Positions 1-13,100 of a stretch of 64,000 nucleotides of DNA are shown piece by piece. Position numbers and translations under genes: made by a program. Under the pieces are notes generated by a model, which ran no database searches, was not told the origin of the DNA, and saw nothing but the letters and a program-made list of their open reading frames with translations. Source of the DNA: Paragordius varius (lineage: Eukaryota; Nematomorpha); contig OZ176051.1 of the NCBI GenBank assembly GCA_964247055.1, positions 7,378,001 to 7,442,000 of the forward strand, read 5' to 3'. How positions within the stretch are numbered: position 1 is the stretch's first letter; each line of letters starts with the position of its first letter.

Positions 1-222
1 TATTTTTACTGATATATTATTTAATTAAAACAAATTACATTTTGAAGTCTTTTTTCAAGTTAACTTTCTCACAGTTTTTCTTTTAAAATTTACGGTCAAA
101 AGAGGTAGAGAGCAATCGATATGCCCTAATCCTTTTAAATTAAAAATTCTCATTTTAAATTTAGGTACCAGAGTTGAATTAATTATATGTTATCATATAT
201 GTAATATATATATTATATTTAG

Positions 223-3200
223 TACGCCGAGGTTAGCCCTTGCGTGGGACGAAACTATTGTACACCATTCCTTCAACCAATCTGTAATGTTGAACGTTTT
301 TGGAGATTTAAGTTTTACTTACATTTATCATTTGCAACTAAGGGAATACACGAATTTCGCATGGCTCCAAAACTGTTTAAATGCTGATGTATTATTATTA
401 GTTTTTTAGATATATCCATCATTTTTTTTCATTTCTTATACTGGATATAAAATATTTCTAGTTTTACATTGATGTTAACCCGGATGTAATTGATTTTGGA
501 TTGAATAATTTACAAAGCAAAAACTATGGGATGACGCGTATGACACGAGCTAACATGACCTTTCTGAAGTTAAAAAAATCAATCATTAGACCCGAGAGGA
601 TAATGAAAGTATTTGTCAATATTATGTTTAATTACAGTTAAAAGTTTCGTAAACGTGCGACTTTTTTGACTGCACTTAGAAAAATTTTAAGGAAGAAATA
701 ATAAGTTAGACTTTATAGGGCAGGCATACTCGTTTCACCCCTTGTTTTCTTTACTTTAGCCCAGGGGTGTCCATGCGTTCCACTATTTTTCTGAATACTT
801 TTGTTATCTTTATATATGCATTATAATATTTCTACTTAGTTACTTCACCGTGTTCGACATTTTACAGATTTGATTTGGGTTAGATTCTAACAACAGAACT
901 AGTACCACTAAATTTAATGAAAATTTGGATGAATTTTAGACATCTTTACTTAAGCAATATTTTTTTGTATATATCCTTATGAATACATCCGCTAAATTTA
1001 CGATGCGATTCTAGCCTTTTGTGTTCATGGCTCCTTATGCCATGTATCGATTTAATATAACTAATTTTCTATTACTTATTATATTTAATTATATCGGCTA
1101 TCAAAAAATATTATGTTAATTTAGACAAGATTCTATCAATATCACAATGGGCCGTTGATCGTTTACGATATCTATGATGATTATGTTGTTACACGTGAAA
1201 AATTTAATCAAAATGGAAATTTTGCATTGGCATTTATTGGAATACCCGAAAATGTTTATCAGTTACATCGAATCACTGGAATTCCAAGTGTAAATGTTGT
1301 TGTACAAGATTGTGAAAGTATAGCAAAGTTTATAAAAATTTTAACTCAAATCATATTTTTATAAACCTAAGTAATGGTGACATCAATGCGATTTTTTCAT
1401 TAACATATCAACCCTGGCAGGCGAGTGTTAAACTTTTCATGGGTCTTCTTTCATTATAAGATCTTACCCTTTGAATGGGATAAACTGCATATATAATTTT
1501 AGCGAAAAGCTACATTTTTATTATTTTCTAATTACTTCCCAAAATATGAGGATTATCATCGTTTTATATATAATATACAGGAAAATATCCAACTAGTCTA
1601 TTCAACCGAAGTTTTATTGAGTTTATGTTTAGGATTCTTTTTCATCGGGCATACCCTATGTGAAAATATTATCCTCCCTGGACGTTATAATTTTATTCAA
1701 ACAGATTCTGTTGCCAGTGGAATATTTTTTATGTATCTTTTCTTCATTAATCACTTTTTATATTACAATATCTAGTGATGTTCCACTTGAGGTAATAAAT
1801 CGGAGTAATGGTAGATATATTAGCATAAAATATATTTCCATAAATAAATTTTTTGTTGATGGCGATAAACGAACCTTGGTAATGTTTAATACTACAGATT
1901 CTTTCCTACACCCTTTCATAACAGGGAATTTTGTTGCACATATGGATATTGATCAAGTAAATTATTGAATTTGGTTTTTAGGTTCCGATATTTTTTTGTT
2001 ATTCCAATTAGTTAACACTTACTTTTTTTGCCATGGATTGATTCAAAAATACGTTGGTTAAAAATCGACCTATTTACATGTTTTTTAGCATCAAAACAGC
2101 AGTTTTAATTTTTTATTGTCACATAAAGAGAAAAACATTTTATGCGCATCGTTTGTAAAAATATAATGTTTAAGATTGTTGGCAATATATGTATTATGTG
2201 TTTCGCATTATTTTGATGCGGTCGCTTCGACACAAGACTCACATGACTTTCTAACAATTGATTTGTATTAATAAATAATTGCACTGTGATTAAATATAAT
2301 TCATGTTTTGAATTAATAGATTGAGATAACCATAACCCAAAGAAATAATACATGTAATTTTGAAACGTTAAATTTGAAAACCGGAATGATAACTAAAATG
2401 CAATATTTCGCCAATAAGGTATTTATATGATGTAATAATTTATTAATAAATTAAATAATGGTTGAGTCCATGCGCATTCAGAGAAAAGTAATGTCAAAAT
2501 TATTTTAACCTGTAACAATTTTTAAATTTTCTAAAGTATCTAGGATAATGAACCAATTTTAATATCTGCACTCTAACGCTTTTTCTTAAAAAGCTTTTAA
2601 CCGCTTTTTTTAAGAAATAATTTAAAACTGGCAAATAAAAATTTATGAGGGTAAAATCATAAATAAAAAATTTGATTATGACAAAAATTTGTGATGATTA
2701 ATCACTGATAAATCAGCTATTAATTCAATTTGAGCTAGCTGATATCCAAATTATATAAAACCCAGAGAGTAAAATAAAAGCTATTCTAACAGATAAGTTA
2801 AATGTTTCACAATGATTTTTTAATTAAATACCCTTTATAGTATATTTTGCAAATTTTAGGCTGCCGTTAAAATCATATTAGCCTGGTTTCCTAGGTTTCC
2901 GACCCCTGTATTAGACGTAGCGTTTTTATTGAATTGGCATTAATTCTTGCTAAATACAATAATTAACAAGTGGTTTATGGAATCAATAATTTTCGAATAC
3001 TTGCCAAATTAAGAATGTTTGGTTTATTAATTTTTTAATATATATTTTCAACATTAAACAGCTATTTGTGATGAAACATAAATTATATTTCGGGGCATTA
3101 GGCAGATTATATTTGCGTCTAAAATCGGAGGGTATAAAAAAATAACTTGATGAAATATATATATATATATTCTGATAGGAAATTGTATCAGGATTATCAT

Positions 3201-4073
3201 GGTGCTTTTGGTTTTGGCCCTTACGAGTGATATGAGAAAATTATTTATACTTTTGTGGTATAATTGGTCCATATCAGAAAATAGCGAAATTTGCGCAAAA
3301 TTTTTTAAATAAAATTTTGTGAAAGATTAAGTCTTCTCTCCAAAAACTAAAATTTGCCATAGACTACCTATACAAAGTAAAACAATATTTTTAAAATTAT
3401 AAGTTTTTTCAGAAAAGTGCTTTATAATGTCTTAATATAGCATATATTAAAAAAAATTATCGCAAAACTCGGCATTTTGCATCAAGGCGAAAAAATTTAA
3501 AACCCTCACCTATAACTAATAAATAAAATTTTATATAAATTGTTTTGCTTTTTATTAGTATATCGTGTATATTAATGATATTTTTGGAATAAAGCATTTA
3601 GCTTATACCAAACCTTTTTATCAAACATAATGCGCGCTAATTTCGCGATTTTATGATATCAAACAATCACCAAAAAAGTGGTAATAATTTTTTCATATGA
3701 CTCTAAGACCCAAAAAAGCACCGATATTTATCCACAGGAATATATATTTCATAAGGATATTCCTTCGATTGACGCAGTGTAAGATAAGGCTAGAGTTTAT
3801 TAATCCGAGAGTAAACCGTTAATCAAAAATATTTTTCCTAATTGGATTATTGCAAATGTAATATTTAATAAAATATAGCTGCTCGTTCATCAACGTGATG
3901 ACCAGTTAAAATTCCTGCTCTTAAATGAAAATAATACATTAATTGGCTCGAACAATCTTCATTCTCAAGTGTTAACTAAAGTTTCGTGTCCAAAAGACTA
4001 CTTCGATGAACCCAATATTTTTCCTAATATTGCGACAACCAACAATAAAATGGTCATCAAAAAGTTATTAATG
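223..4073 (+). CDS. Unrecognised secreted-type protein, + strand paralog (5' part outside window)
   Basis: I do not recognise this family. Exons with good AG/GT borders are seen at 223-388, 462-608, 1125-1317, 1776-1956 and 3879-4073; one or more exons between 1318 and 1775 are unresolved, and a candidate begins near 1633 with DSFSSGIPYVKILSS. Key segments are LALAWDETIVHH, FYIDVNPDVIDFG, GPLIVYDIYDDYVV, PSVNVVVQDCE, DVPLEVINRSNGRYIS and a last seen exon with LTKVSCPKDYF. Each of these exons has a counterpart in the minus-strand gene at 4.2-15.5 kb, with the same phases where both borders can be read (1+0, 0, 0 to 1, 1 to 0), so I infer a duplicated gene. The 1776-1956 exon has a loosely CUB-like beta-strand pattern. 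The first exons, including any signal peptide, would lie left of base 1. No enzyme motif is visible. The exon calls are well supported by the paralog; function is unknown. Confidence 0.55.
3150..3765. repeat. Foldback repeat, family A, copy 1
   Basis: The left end (about 3,150-3,330) contains GGTGCTTTTGGTTTTGG followed by a 'cat-atcagaaaatagcg' stretch, and the right end (about 3,590-3,765) is its imperfect reverse complement, ending AATATATATTTCAT. The arms are about 180 bp around an AT-rich core. Related copies are at 9.20-10.15 kb and 28.4-29.3 kb, with half copies near 13.0, 21.1 and 33.0 kb. No ORF; a non-autonomous DNA transposon is the likeliest class. Confidence 0.6.
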
Positions 4074-4166
4074 GTGTGTAATAATGATCTTTCATAATAA
4101 ATATATTACCCACATTTATTATCACATATGTAAATAATTATTTACCCGAAAAAAAGATGCAAATTA

Positions 4167-7100
4167 CATAATTGTTGAACGGTTTTTATGGCATATTTTT
4201 ATATGTTGGCGCAACTGTATACCAAAGTTTGAATGCTGAATATAGCTTTGATCAGTGTAATTTATCTGATTCGGGCACGTAATATTCAGGATAGCTGTTG
4301 AAATAAATTCTATCGTTTCAGTAGTGTCGTTCTTATATACGGTGAACAATATTGATTCATTCATTTGTATTATATTTATGCGCTAAATATTATGACAGTG
4401 TGGTTAACAAATAATAATTAAATTTTAGCATGCGTCATTTTTTAGTTATAACATAACATATAATATGCAAATCATTCTCACATGTTCGATACAAATTACT
4501 AGGTGTTCGTTAACGATCTCAGGTATGTTAATACCAAATATTATTAATATGAAATGTATTTTTTCAAAAGTTTGCACTTGTATAACTAACATTAATACAC
4601 CAAAGTACAGTGGAACAGTCCGGAGAAAACGTAGTAAAATAAGGTAAAATTTCCTAAAAGACAATGATACTTTTTTAATCTTGATTTTTTTAATTAACTC
4701 ATTGTTTAATTCAATCAAGAGTGGTAATCAATCAATTATATATTGAGTGAAACAGCAGCTCAAATATCAAAAATTTGCTACTAAAATGAAATTTTATACC
4801 AAACGAACCTGGTTCTTTAGTTTAATAATGAAGTCCAGGGGTTCTTAAAATTTTATTAGAAAAATTAACCACATGTATTAGATAGGTATGTTATAAGTGT
4901 ATTTGCATAAACTATCGCATGCTTGAAAGACATCTTAATTATAGTTAAATAAATGATTGCACCAAGTGGATTGGTCTACAAAACGACTTCTCAGATCTGA
5001 AAATATTAAATTTAGCGTGTTGAAATGTTTCTTTCTATATTATTAGCCGTAACCGCTAAACCTTAAATAAAATTATAATATTTTTATATCTGTGGCCAAA
5101 ATTTCTTAAGGTTGTACGGTTCATGGGTCCTTGAGTACTAGTGTTATATAGTGTGTCTTTTTTTTCCGTTATGGGTAATTGATAACACCAGACAACAACT
5201 TTTTGAGTTTTCATGTAAATCTATTTCACTAAAGTACATAAATGATATATGTTAAAAAAATTGGTCTAACACCTATGAATTTCTTTTATTAGGGTTTATC
5301 GAAAAATTTTGACCCGATTTAGCATTAAACATGAAATTTTCAGAATCAAAAGTTTTAGATATAGAGCCATGTAATTTATATCATTCGAAAGAGCGCGAAA
5401 GACTGAATCGTTCGACTGGTAGTTTGTCATTTTCAATCTGATGCAAAATTTATTTGCTTTTTATGGTCAATTTGCATTAAATTCAAAAATTTTCACAAAC
5501 AAACTAATTTAAAATAATATATAAATTATTTTAATATAATTATTTAGGCCATCATTGGTATAAAATTAAAAAAATCTTATGCCAAGCTTTTGATTTGCAT
5601 TTTTAATAATTATTATTATGATAATTTTTTTACCCACAGGATATTAAAATGCAAGTTATATCTTTAGTTTTAGTACATAATTGTTCATGATCAATAAAAC
5701 TTAAAATATATTTCTAGTCTTTAAATTTTTAAATTATAAGCCTTTTAAAGAAATAATTAATATTGATATGATGGTTTTTTCAAAAAATAAAAAATTAAAA
5801 AAAAATGGTTGTTTTGAATGACATAAAAGTAATAAATAAGTGTGTTATCCAAAAAACTTTCTCGTGTTATCATTTTTAGACATTCATTGCCATCTATACA
5901 AAGTTTGAGTATTTTCATCCATTAGGTTTAAAAATATATAAGGAACACGTTCTGGCTTTGCGGATTTGTCGCTTGCCATGGCCAATATTTATCGATGTAA
6001 AATATATTAGTATGCATATAGAGTTATCATTATTATTCTTTCGAATGATATATTACAGATGGGCATTTGTGGTATATTTTGAAAAAAAAACACTTTAGTA
6101 AATAATCAAATTATACAAAATTCATAGGTGGAATTATAATTTTTATTTCAGATTTACTGTTAAAATGATAAATGGTACAAAAATTTGTTGTCTAGTGTTA
6201 TAAACGCTATATTCTATGGGTTTTTACAAGAAAAGGTGAACGATCGATCTATACGTTAAAATATCTACATAAATATTTAGCCTATGGTTTGAATGTTAAA
6301 GGCAAGATATTGACGTGAAAAAAATCATATGATCAAATTCAAAAAATATTGTTTAAACAACATAAAATTATAATGGTCCTTCCATTTGGTTATATCACAA
6401 AATACAACAAAAAATACATATAGCTATTGAAACTGTAACTCAACCTACTTTAAAGCTTTTTACAGAGTTGCTGTCCCATCTAATATACAATCAATATTAA
6501 ATAATAATTAAACAATAAATTTAATTTTTCTAAATAAAACTATATGGATATCACTTCGTTAATAAGTGAAACCGGGTTAGTTTCTGAGAAAATGTAATGG
6601 GAACCGGATTGGTTCCTGCCCAACTAAACCGACTCCTGTTAAAATATCAGCAATCGTTAGAAGCCCTCCTTCATAAAGTTTTTTAACCATATTAAACTGT
6701 TGTTCGTCGGTTGTATTTATATAAAAAAACCCAAAAAAAATGACAGTCAAAAATTTTCGCGCATCTTTTTAAATAATATTTTTGAAGTATGCGTGAGAGG
6801 TTATGCAAAAGTTATAACTTGGCCTAATAAATACTTTTTAAGCGAAATTTATGAGTCAAAGTTTAGAACAAGAAAGTAGATAATGTAATTAGTATTAATT
6901 AAATTTCATAAATTATAAACTTTTTATAAAATAATTTGATACTTTAACATTTTGATGTAATAAATATACAGTTTAAAGTATCTTTTTTCCCTTTTTATTA
7001 AAGGGTAAGGACTTAAGTTGTATCTGGACATGTAAAGGCTTTAACTATCCAGGACTGACAGTGAGGATGGAATTGCGTAGTTTCGGTGCTCGAGCGTTCG

Positions 7101-10100
7101 CGCGTGGTGCAAAAGCCGGCGCCCAACCTATTATATTAATGCAATTTAAGACTTGGCACATATATTAGCGTAACTCCTATTTTAAATTATAAACAAGATT
7201 TTTAAAAAATTACACCCTTGATTATTAGTATAGATCAGTTAAAATAAATATGTACTTTTGATCCTTTAAATTCAAAGCTACTTTCATACCCCTCTTGAAA
7301 ATTTAGGATATTGATTTGACAAGCATAGGATTTTTGATATACATCAATGTTTCCCTATCAATTTTAACTATAAGTAATACGGAATTTCCAGTAACTTTAA
7401 TAGTATATGGAACACCAAACAGTTTTAATGTTCTATGTATCAGTTGACCATCAAATATCTTGAGGTGGACACCATAATTATTGGCAAACATGAAGTTTTT
7501 GAAATCCGCATATATGTAAATTGAATTGGAGGAATCTGTCCTTCTTATCCCCAAAGGTATGTTTCTAATTAATTAAATAATTTTGATTTGTTTTAATTTT
7601 TGAATTATGAATTTGAAAAAGACTACCATTTCCACACAATTTTTATTTTAGAATAAAATATCAATAAAAAATTCTTAGAGATGATTAAGTATATAATTTG
7701 GCGCTAGGACCTAGTTAGTGTATGAAACCGTTTTAAACGGTTTAACAGATGACTATATCCGAAAGCTAAAAATTCAGTTTTAACAATTTATTTTTGGCAT
7801 TAAAATATAATTACCTGTCTTGTTATAAGGTATCACTGTGTCCAGAATTATTAAAATATATTTTTCTTTTTATAAGATAGCTTATAACTAGCGAATTCAT
7901 TTGCAGCAAAAAAATTTTGTTGAAGACCTTTTGAAATATTGAGAGAAAATCGAAATTGGGCAAAACGTGAAAAATAAGGATCTTTAAATAATTAATGATA
8001 AAACTTGAGATAAGATTAATCTTATCAGATATATATTTATAAAGAGCCTAAAATCATATAGATGGGGTTTATATTTAGATTAAAAAATCATGTTTTTCCT
8101 TTATTACTTAAAACAAAAATATTTTTTATTATATTAAAATATTTTTTTACATTATTTACTACCTAAACTCACTATAATTTTAACATTCATATTTTAGACT
8201 GTAAAAATATCTATCTATAAAAAAATATTATTTTTTTTCTACTTTTTTGTCATTTGGTTTATGCGTGTATAAATAATATACTGTTTTATTTTGGAATCTT
8301 TCACGAGCAAAAAAATAGGCTGTTTACAAATAGTGGAATATCCACTAACAATCCATAAAAATTCCAATAAAAATATTAGTTTGTCTTAAAACAAACTTGT
8401 GACTGGGATTTGTGCCGATTTTAGTTGATATATCGTTGCTTAATTTTATATTAATTTATAAACTTTATAATTCCCGTTCAGAAAAGATTCCAAAATAAAA
8501 CAGATCTATTACACACTCCAAAAAAATTAAAAGTTTTATTAATTTTATTTTGTTATTTATTTTTACTAAATATTTATAAATGTTAATATATCAATAGTGA
8601 GTTTAAATAATAAATAATTAAATTCAATTGTTTTGATATAGTTTCTTAAAGATTTTTTGATCTAATATGTTGAAAAACAGGATTTTTTTATCTTGCTTTT
8701 ATTAAAAACCTACTTATTTGATTTAGATTTATAAATTGTGAATGTCTGATATTTTAAAGTTATATCATTTTTTATTTACTATCCTTAATAAAATTATTTT
8801 GCCCAATTTTAATTTTCTCTCAATATTTTAAATAAATACTAGGTCGGTAACAAATAATATTTTTTGCGGCAAATAAATTCGCTGGTTATACTGGGAAAAA
8901 AATTTGTGTCAAAAGAATTGACCCTTTTTTCACACAGTATATGAATACTATGATGAGCTATTATCATTATACCAAACCACTTTAGCTTATATAGAATTAA
9001 CTAAAGTTCAATAATTTTAGTGAGCAGACAATAGGGGCCTGATCGCTCATGATCCGATCCACGTGCAAAAATCTGAAACCAAAATGAATCCTCTCTTTTG
9101 ACACACTTATCGTTTAAAGTTTAACAAATTTATAATAATAAAATATTATATAGCCATAAGCCTCCCTAACACTGAGTCCACTAAACAATATTCTTTACAC
9201 CTCTGATGGGAAAATATATCATAATTATGAAGCATTTTTGTGGTAACTGCTCCATATCAAAAAATGAGAAAATAGCGCACATTTTTAAAATTTTTTATTG
9301 AAAGCTAAATGCTTTATTCCAAAAAATATAACTAAAGCGTATTATAAACTAGTTATAAAAAGCAAAACAATATTTTATATCAAGTTTTAAAAATTTTGGA
9401 CTCATCAATGGGCAAGTTCTTTTAAAATAAAGACGAAAATACCAAAATTTCTTGAATTTTAATAAAAGATTTTGACATCCCAATTTTTTTTTCTAAAAAA
9501 TCGATATTCGGCTTAAAAATTTATAGCAAAAATTTGGTGAAGCGAGTATTATGTTTCTATGAAGTATGGTGGAAACGGTATAAAAACACTTTATGATTTT
9601 ATATAAATTTCTATTTAATATGATGCTTTGTTTGTTTTGAACTTGTTGATTTGTATATAATAAAAACAATTTATACTTAACATTGAAAGAATATTTTAAT
9701 AGAATTCTTTCGAAGTAAAACAATTAGCCTCATCAAATTAAATAAAAAATGTTTTATAATATCTTAATGCGTTTTATACCGTTTCCATCATGCTTCAAAA
9801 TCGTATCCATTATACTACAACAAAATATTGCTTAAATTAAATTTAACATATGATTTTTTTAAAAAATATGTTTTTAATGTCAATAGCATATATCTAAAAA
9901 TATGATCGCAAAATATAGAAAGGGTAAAAAATTGGGGCATTCGCCACAACTAAAAATTAAAATTTTGTAAAAATTTTGTTTTGATAAATGTAGTAATATA
10001 TGTTAATGATATATTTTGGAAAGCATTTAGCTTTTACTAATAATTTATTTAATAAAATATGCGCTAATTTTGCGATAATTTCCCAAAAAAATCCAAATAA

Positions 10101-13100
10101 ATTTTTATATCACTCGTAGGCTCCAAAACCAGAACGATGAGAATTCTAAATCCAGACTGTAAATATTTTACCAGGATTTTTTATACCCCTAATTAAAACT
10201 GTAATTATAAAAAATCAAAGTATATATTTTTGTTATATATAAAAATACTGAGTAAAGATCTTTGCATTCCCTTTGCCTTTCACAAGGTTGTAAATGCCTG
10301 CAGAAGGAAAATACTGACAAAGCGCATTCATCGGAACATAAAATGCTAAATAAATAATTTGTTGTTAATAATTTACAATAATATATTTATAATATGGGAA
10401 ATTGATTAATCTCATAAATATTTAGCGGATTTTTACATGATTTTTTGAGTAGTATTCTAAAAATATTTTATAGAGTTTTTATAAATTCAATTTTAATGCC
10501 GCATAACGTTTCCTTTAGCACGCATTAATTGAAAATACGATTTAATCATATATTGTTTTATCAATATCTTTTCACTTTTTTCCCTAGTTTAGCTTTGGGT
10601 GTAGTTTATAACCCAGGATTTGTTAAATAACAACTGTTTTGAAAGATAATGTAGATAAATTCAATAATCAAACATTGCTCTCTTGTATTAAATAAAAGCT
10701 TATATTTTTTAGATTTTTTTAACTTCTAGAGGATGTTAAAATCAAAATATAATATGTAATTTTAAAGTTAATTATTTACATTTTTCTAACCATAATGTAT
10801 TTTCGATTTAAAAAAATTTATAGAAAATAATGGCGGAAAAACAGTTTGAGGTGAGGGATGTTTAATATTATATTTTTTAATGTAAAAAGCTAAAGAAAGC
10901 ATATTAAATTCGGTTTAAAACCTTAAATACTTTTTTAAGGAATTCAAATTTTAAATAACTCTGTGGTGAAACTACCTCAAAAGGTAATGAAATGTTAAAT
11001 TAACTTCAGCACTAATAATGATGTGTTTTAACGCCATTTCCATTCTTTAGAGCATAAAACACTATACATCTAATTGACTTCCATAATTATTTAGCATATA
11101 TTATATATATCCAACAAACTGCTTTTTGCCTTAAAAAAATTAGCATATTAAGGAACTGTAAAATGTGAAACATTTTAAGTTGATAAAAACATGATTTTGC
11201 TTTTTTAATAAAATTGTTGATTTAATTTTCTTGATTATATAATTTTGGAGTGTTTTTATCCAGACTAATATGCTTTAATAAAAATAAATTTTTAAAAGTT
11301 TAGTCTATAATTATTCAAAAAATTTAATTATACCAGCTGATATAAAAGAATCGGTACTTGTTGTGCAAACAAACGTTTATAATTATTAATATTAACAATT
11401 TGGGAGTTTAATATATTCAGAGTCATATTTATTTATCTCAAAAAATATTTTTGATATTGGGCCAATGAAAAATATGCTACCTTTAGCCCTTTAGGCCCAT
11501 GATACATTTTTTTAAAAAAATGCAAATTTGTAGAAAAAATTCATAAACTTCGCCGCTATTTTTTACTTTTAAAACTCTTTTAAAAATCTAATATAACGGG
11601 CAAAAATTAATTAACTTAATTCAATTAACATTTTTCCGACTCCTTATTGATATTTTTAGATTTTATATCAGCTGTTTTCCATCGTGTTTTGAAGCTATCA
11701 TTTGTGACTAAAATTAAAATTAAGTCTTTTTGTCTAATACAGGGGTAGAGGGTTTAATAATTAAATTTTATCTAAGCCTTTTACAGTAGTTTGTTTACGA
11801 TTTTACGCTCGAGGCTAGAAACTTTGCCCAAACATAGTGTACAAAAAATAGAATTGTAATGAATCGCTAGTCAACACAGATTAGCCAGGATTTTTAGCGA
11901 TTACTGAATCCAGAAAAAATATGTATAGAAATTTTTAAATAACCTAGTATCTTTATAATATTTAATCATAAAAATTATACTCTTATTGGTATCCAAATAA
12001 TGTGTTGTATGATGGTTTGTATTCCGATCTAGATTTCATAAATATAAATATACATAGTAAAACCCAATATTTGTTAAATTGGTTTAAATATACAGTCACA
12101 AAAAAAATTCTGAAATATATATTTCTTTGGTGAAGCTAAATGCTTCATTGCAAAAAATATCACTATAATATATAAACTACATAAAAAAGCAAAACATAAT
12201 TTTTATAAATTATTTTTTATGGGCTCGCAAAGCATATATATATAAAAATCTCGGAATCCCAACATTTTCGTGTATAAAAAAATTCGGACTTTTGGAGACA
12301 ACTAAAATTTTATTATATTATTGGTTTGTTTTTTATATGTATTTTATTATATGTTTTCGTAATATTTTTTGGAATTAATTATGCTAACATTTCATAACCT
12401 TTTCCCTTTTTTGACCGGATCACATATTGGGGTAGTTTTATATGCCAAAGCTCAATCATAAAAATAAATTACTAAATGTTATTTTAGTAAAATTTAATTA
12501 TCAACATTATTCTCATTAGAGCCTATCTTTTTACAATTTGGGGCCTCTATGGGAACAAAACACGATGACTAAACAGTTGATTTCAAAATCATTAAATATC
12601 AAGGTTTTGCTGGTAAAATGAAACCTTAAAGCTTACTTAAGTTAATTTTACATTTTCTAACCATATTATACATTCATTTGCCTATTGTATTGCGATCTAA
12701 AAATATGTTTAAACAATAAATTGGTGGCCAAAAATTTTGAGATGAGGATAATTTACAATTTTACATTAAAAATATTAATTGTATTATGCGCCTAAAAGGC
12801 TAAAGAAAGCATTTTTCAAATTCGACCTAATAACCTAAATACTTTTTAAGATAATCAAATTTCAAATCGCTTTGGGTCACAAAACTAGCCAAAATGTCAT
12901 GAAGTGTTAACCAAAAAATATTTTTAACGTAGATCTTGCCATTTCCTGATATGAAACACTTAACCCAAGTGTAAATAACTCTGTCACTAGTGAGGGCCAA
13001 AACTAAAAGCACTTAAAATTCTGAGCCATTTTATAACAGAATATATATATTTCATCAGAATTTTTTGTACCTTCTTATGGACGCAATTATAAATGTATAA

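Noticed and set aside
4465-4647. 60-residue plus-strand open frame with several cysteines
   Set aside because: No splice sites or match. The opposite strand has a better candidate exon of the minus-strand secreted gene, though that too is uncertain.
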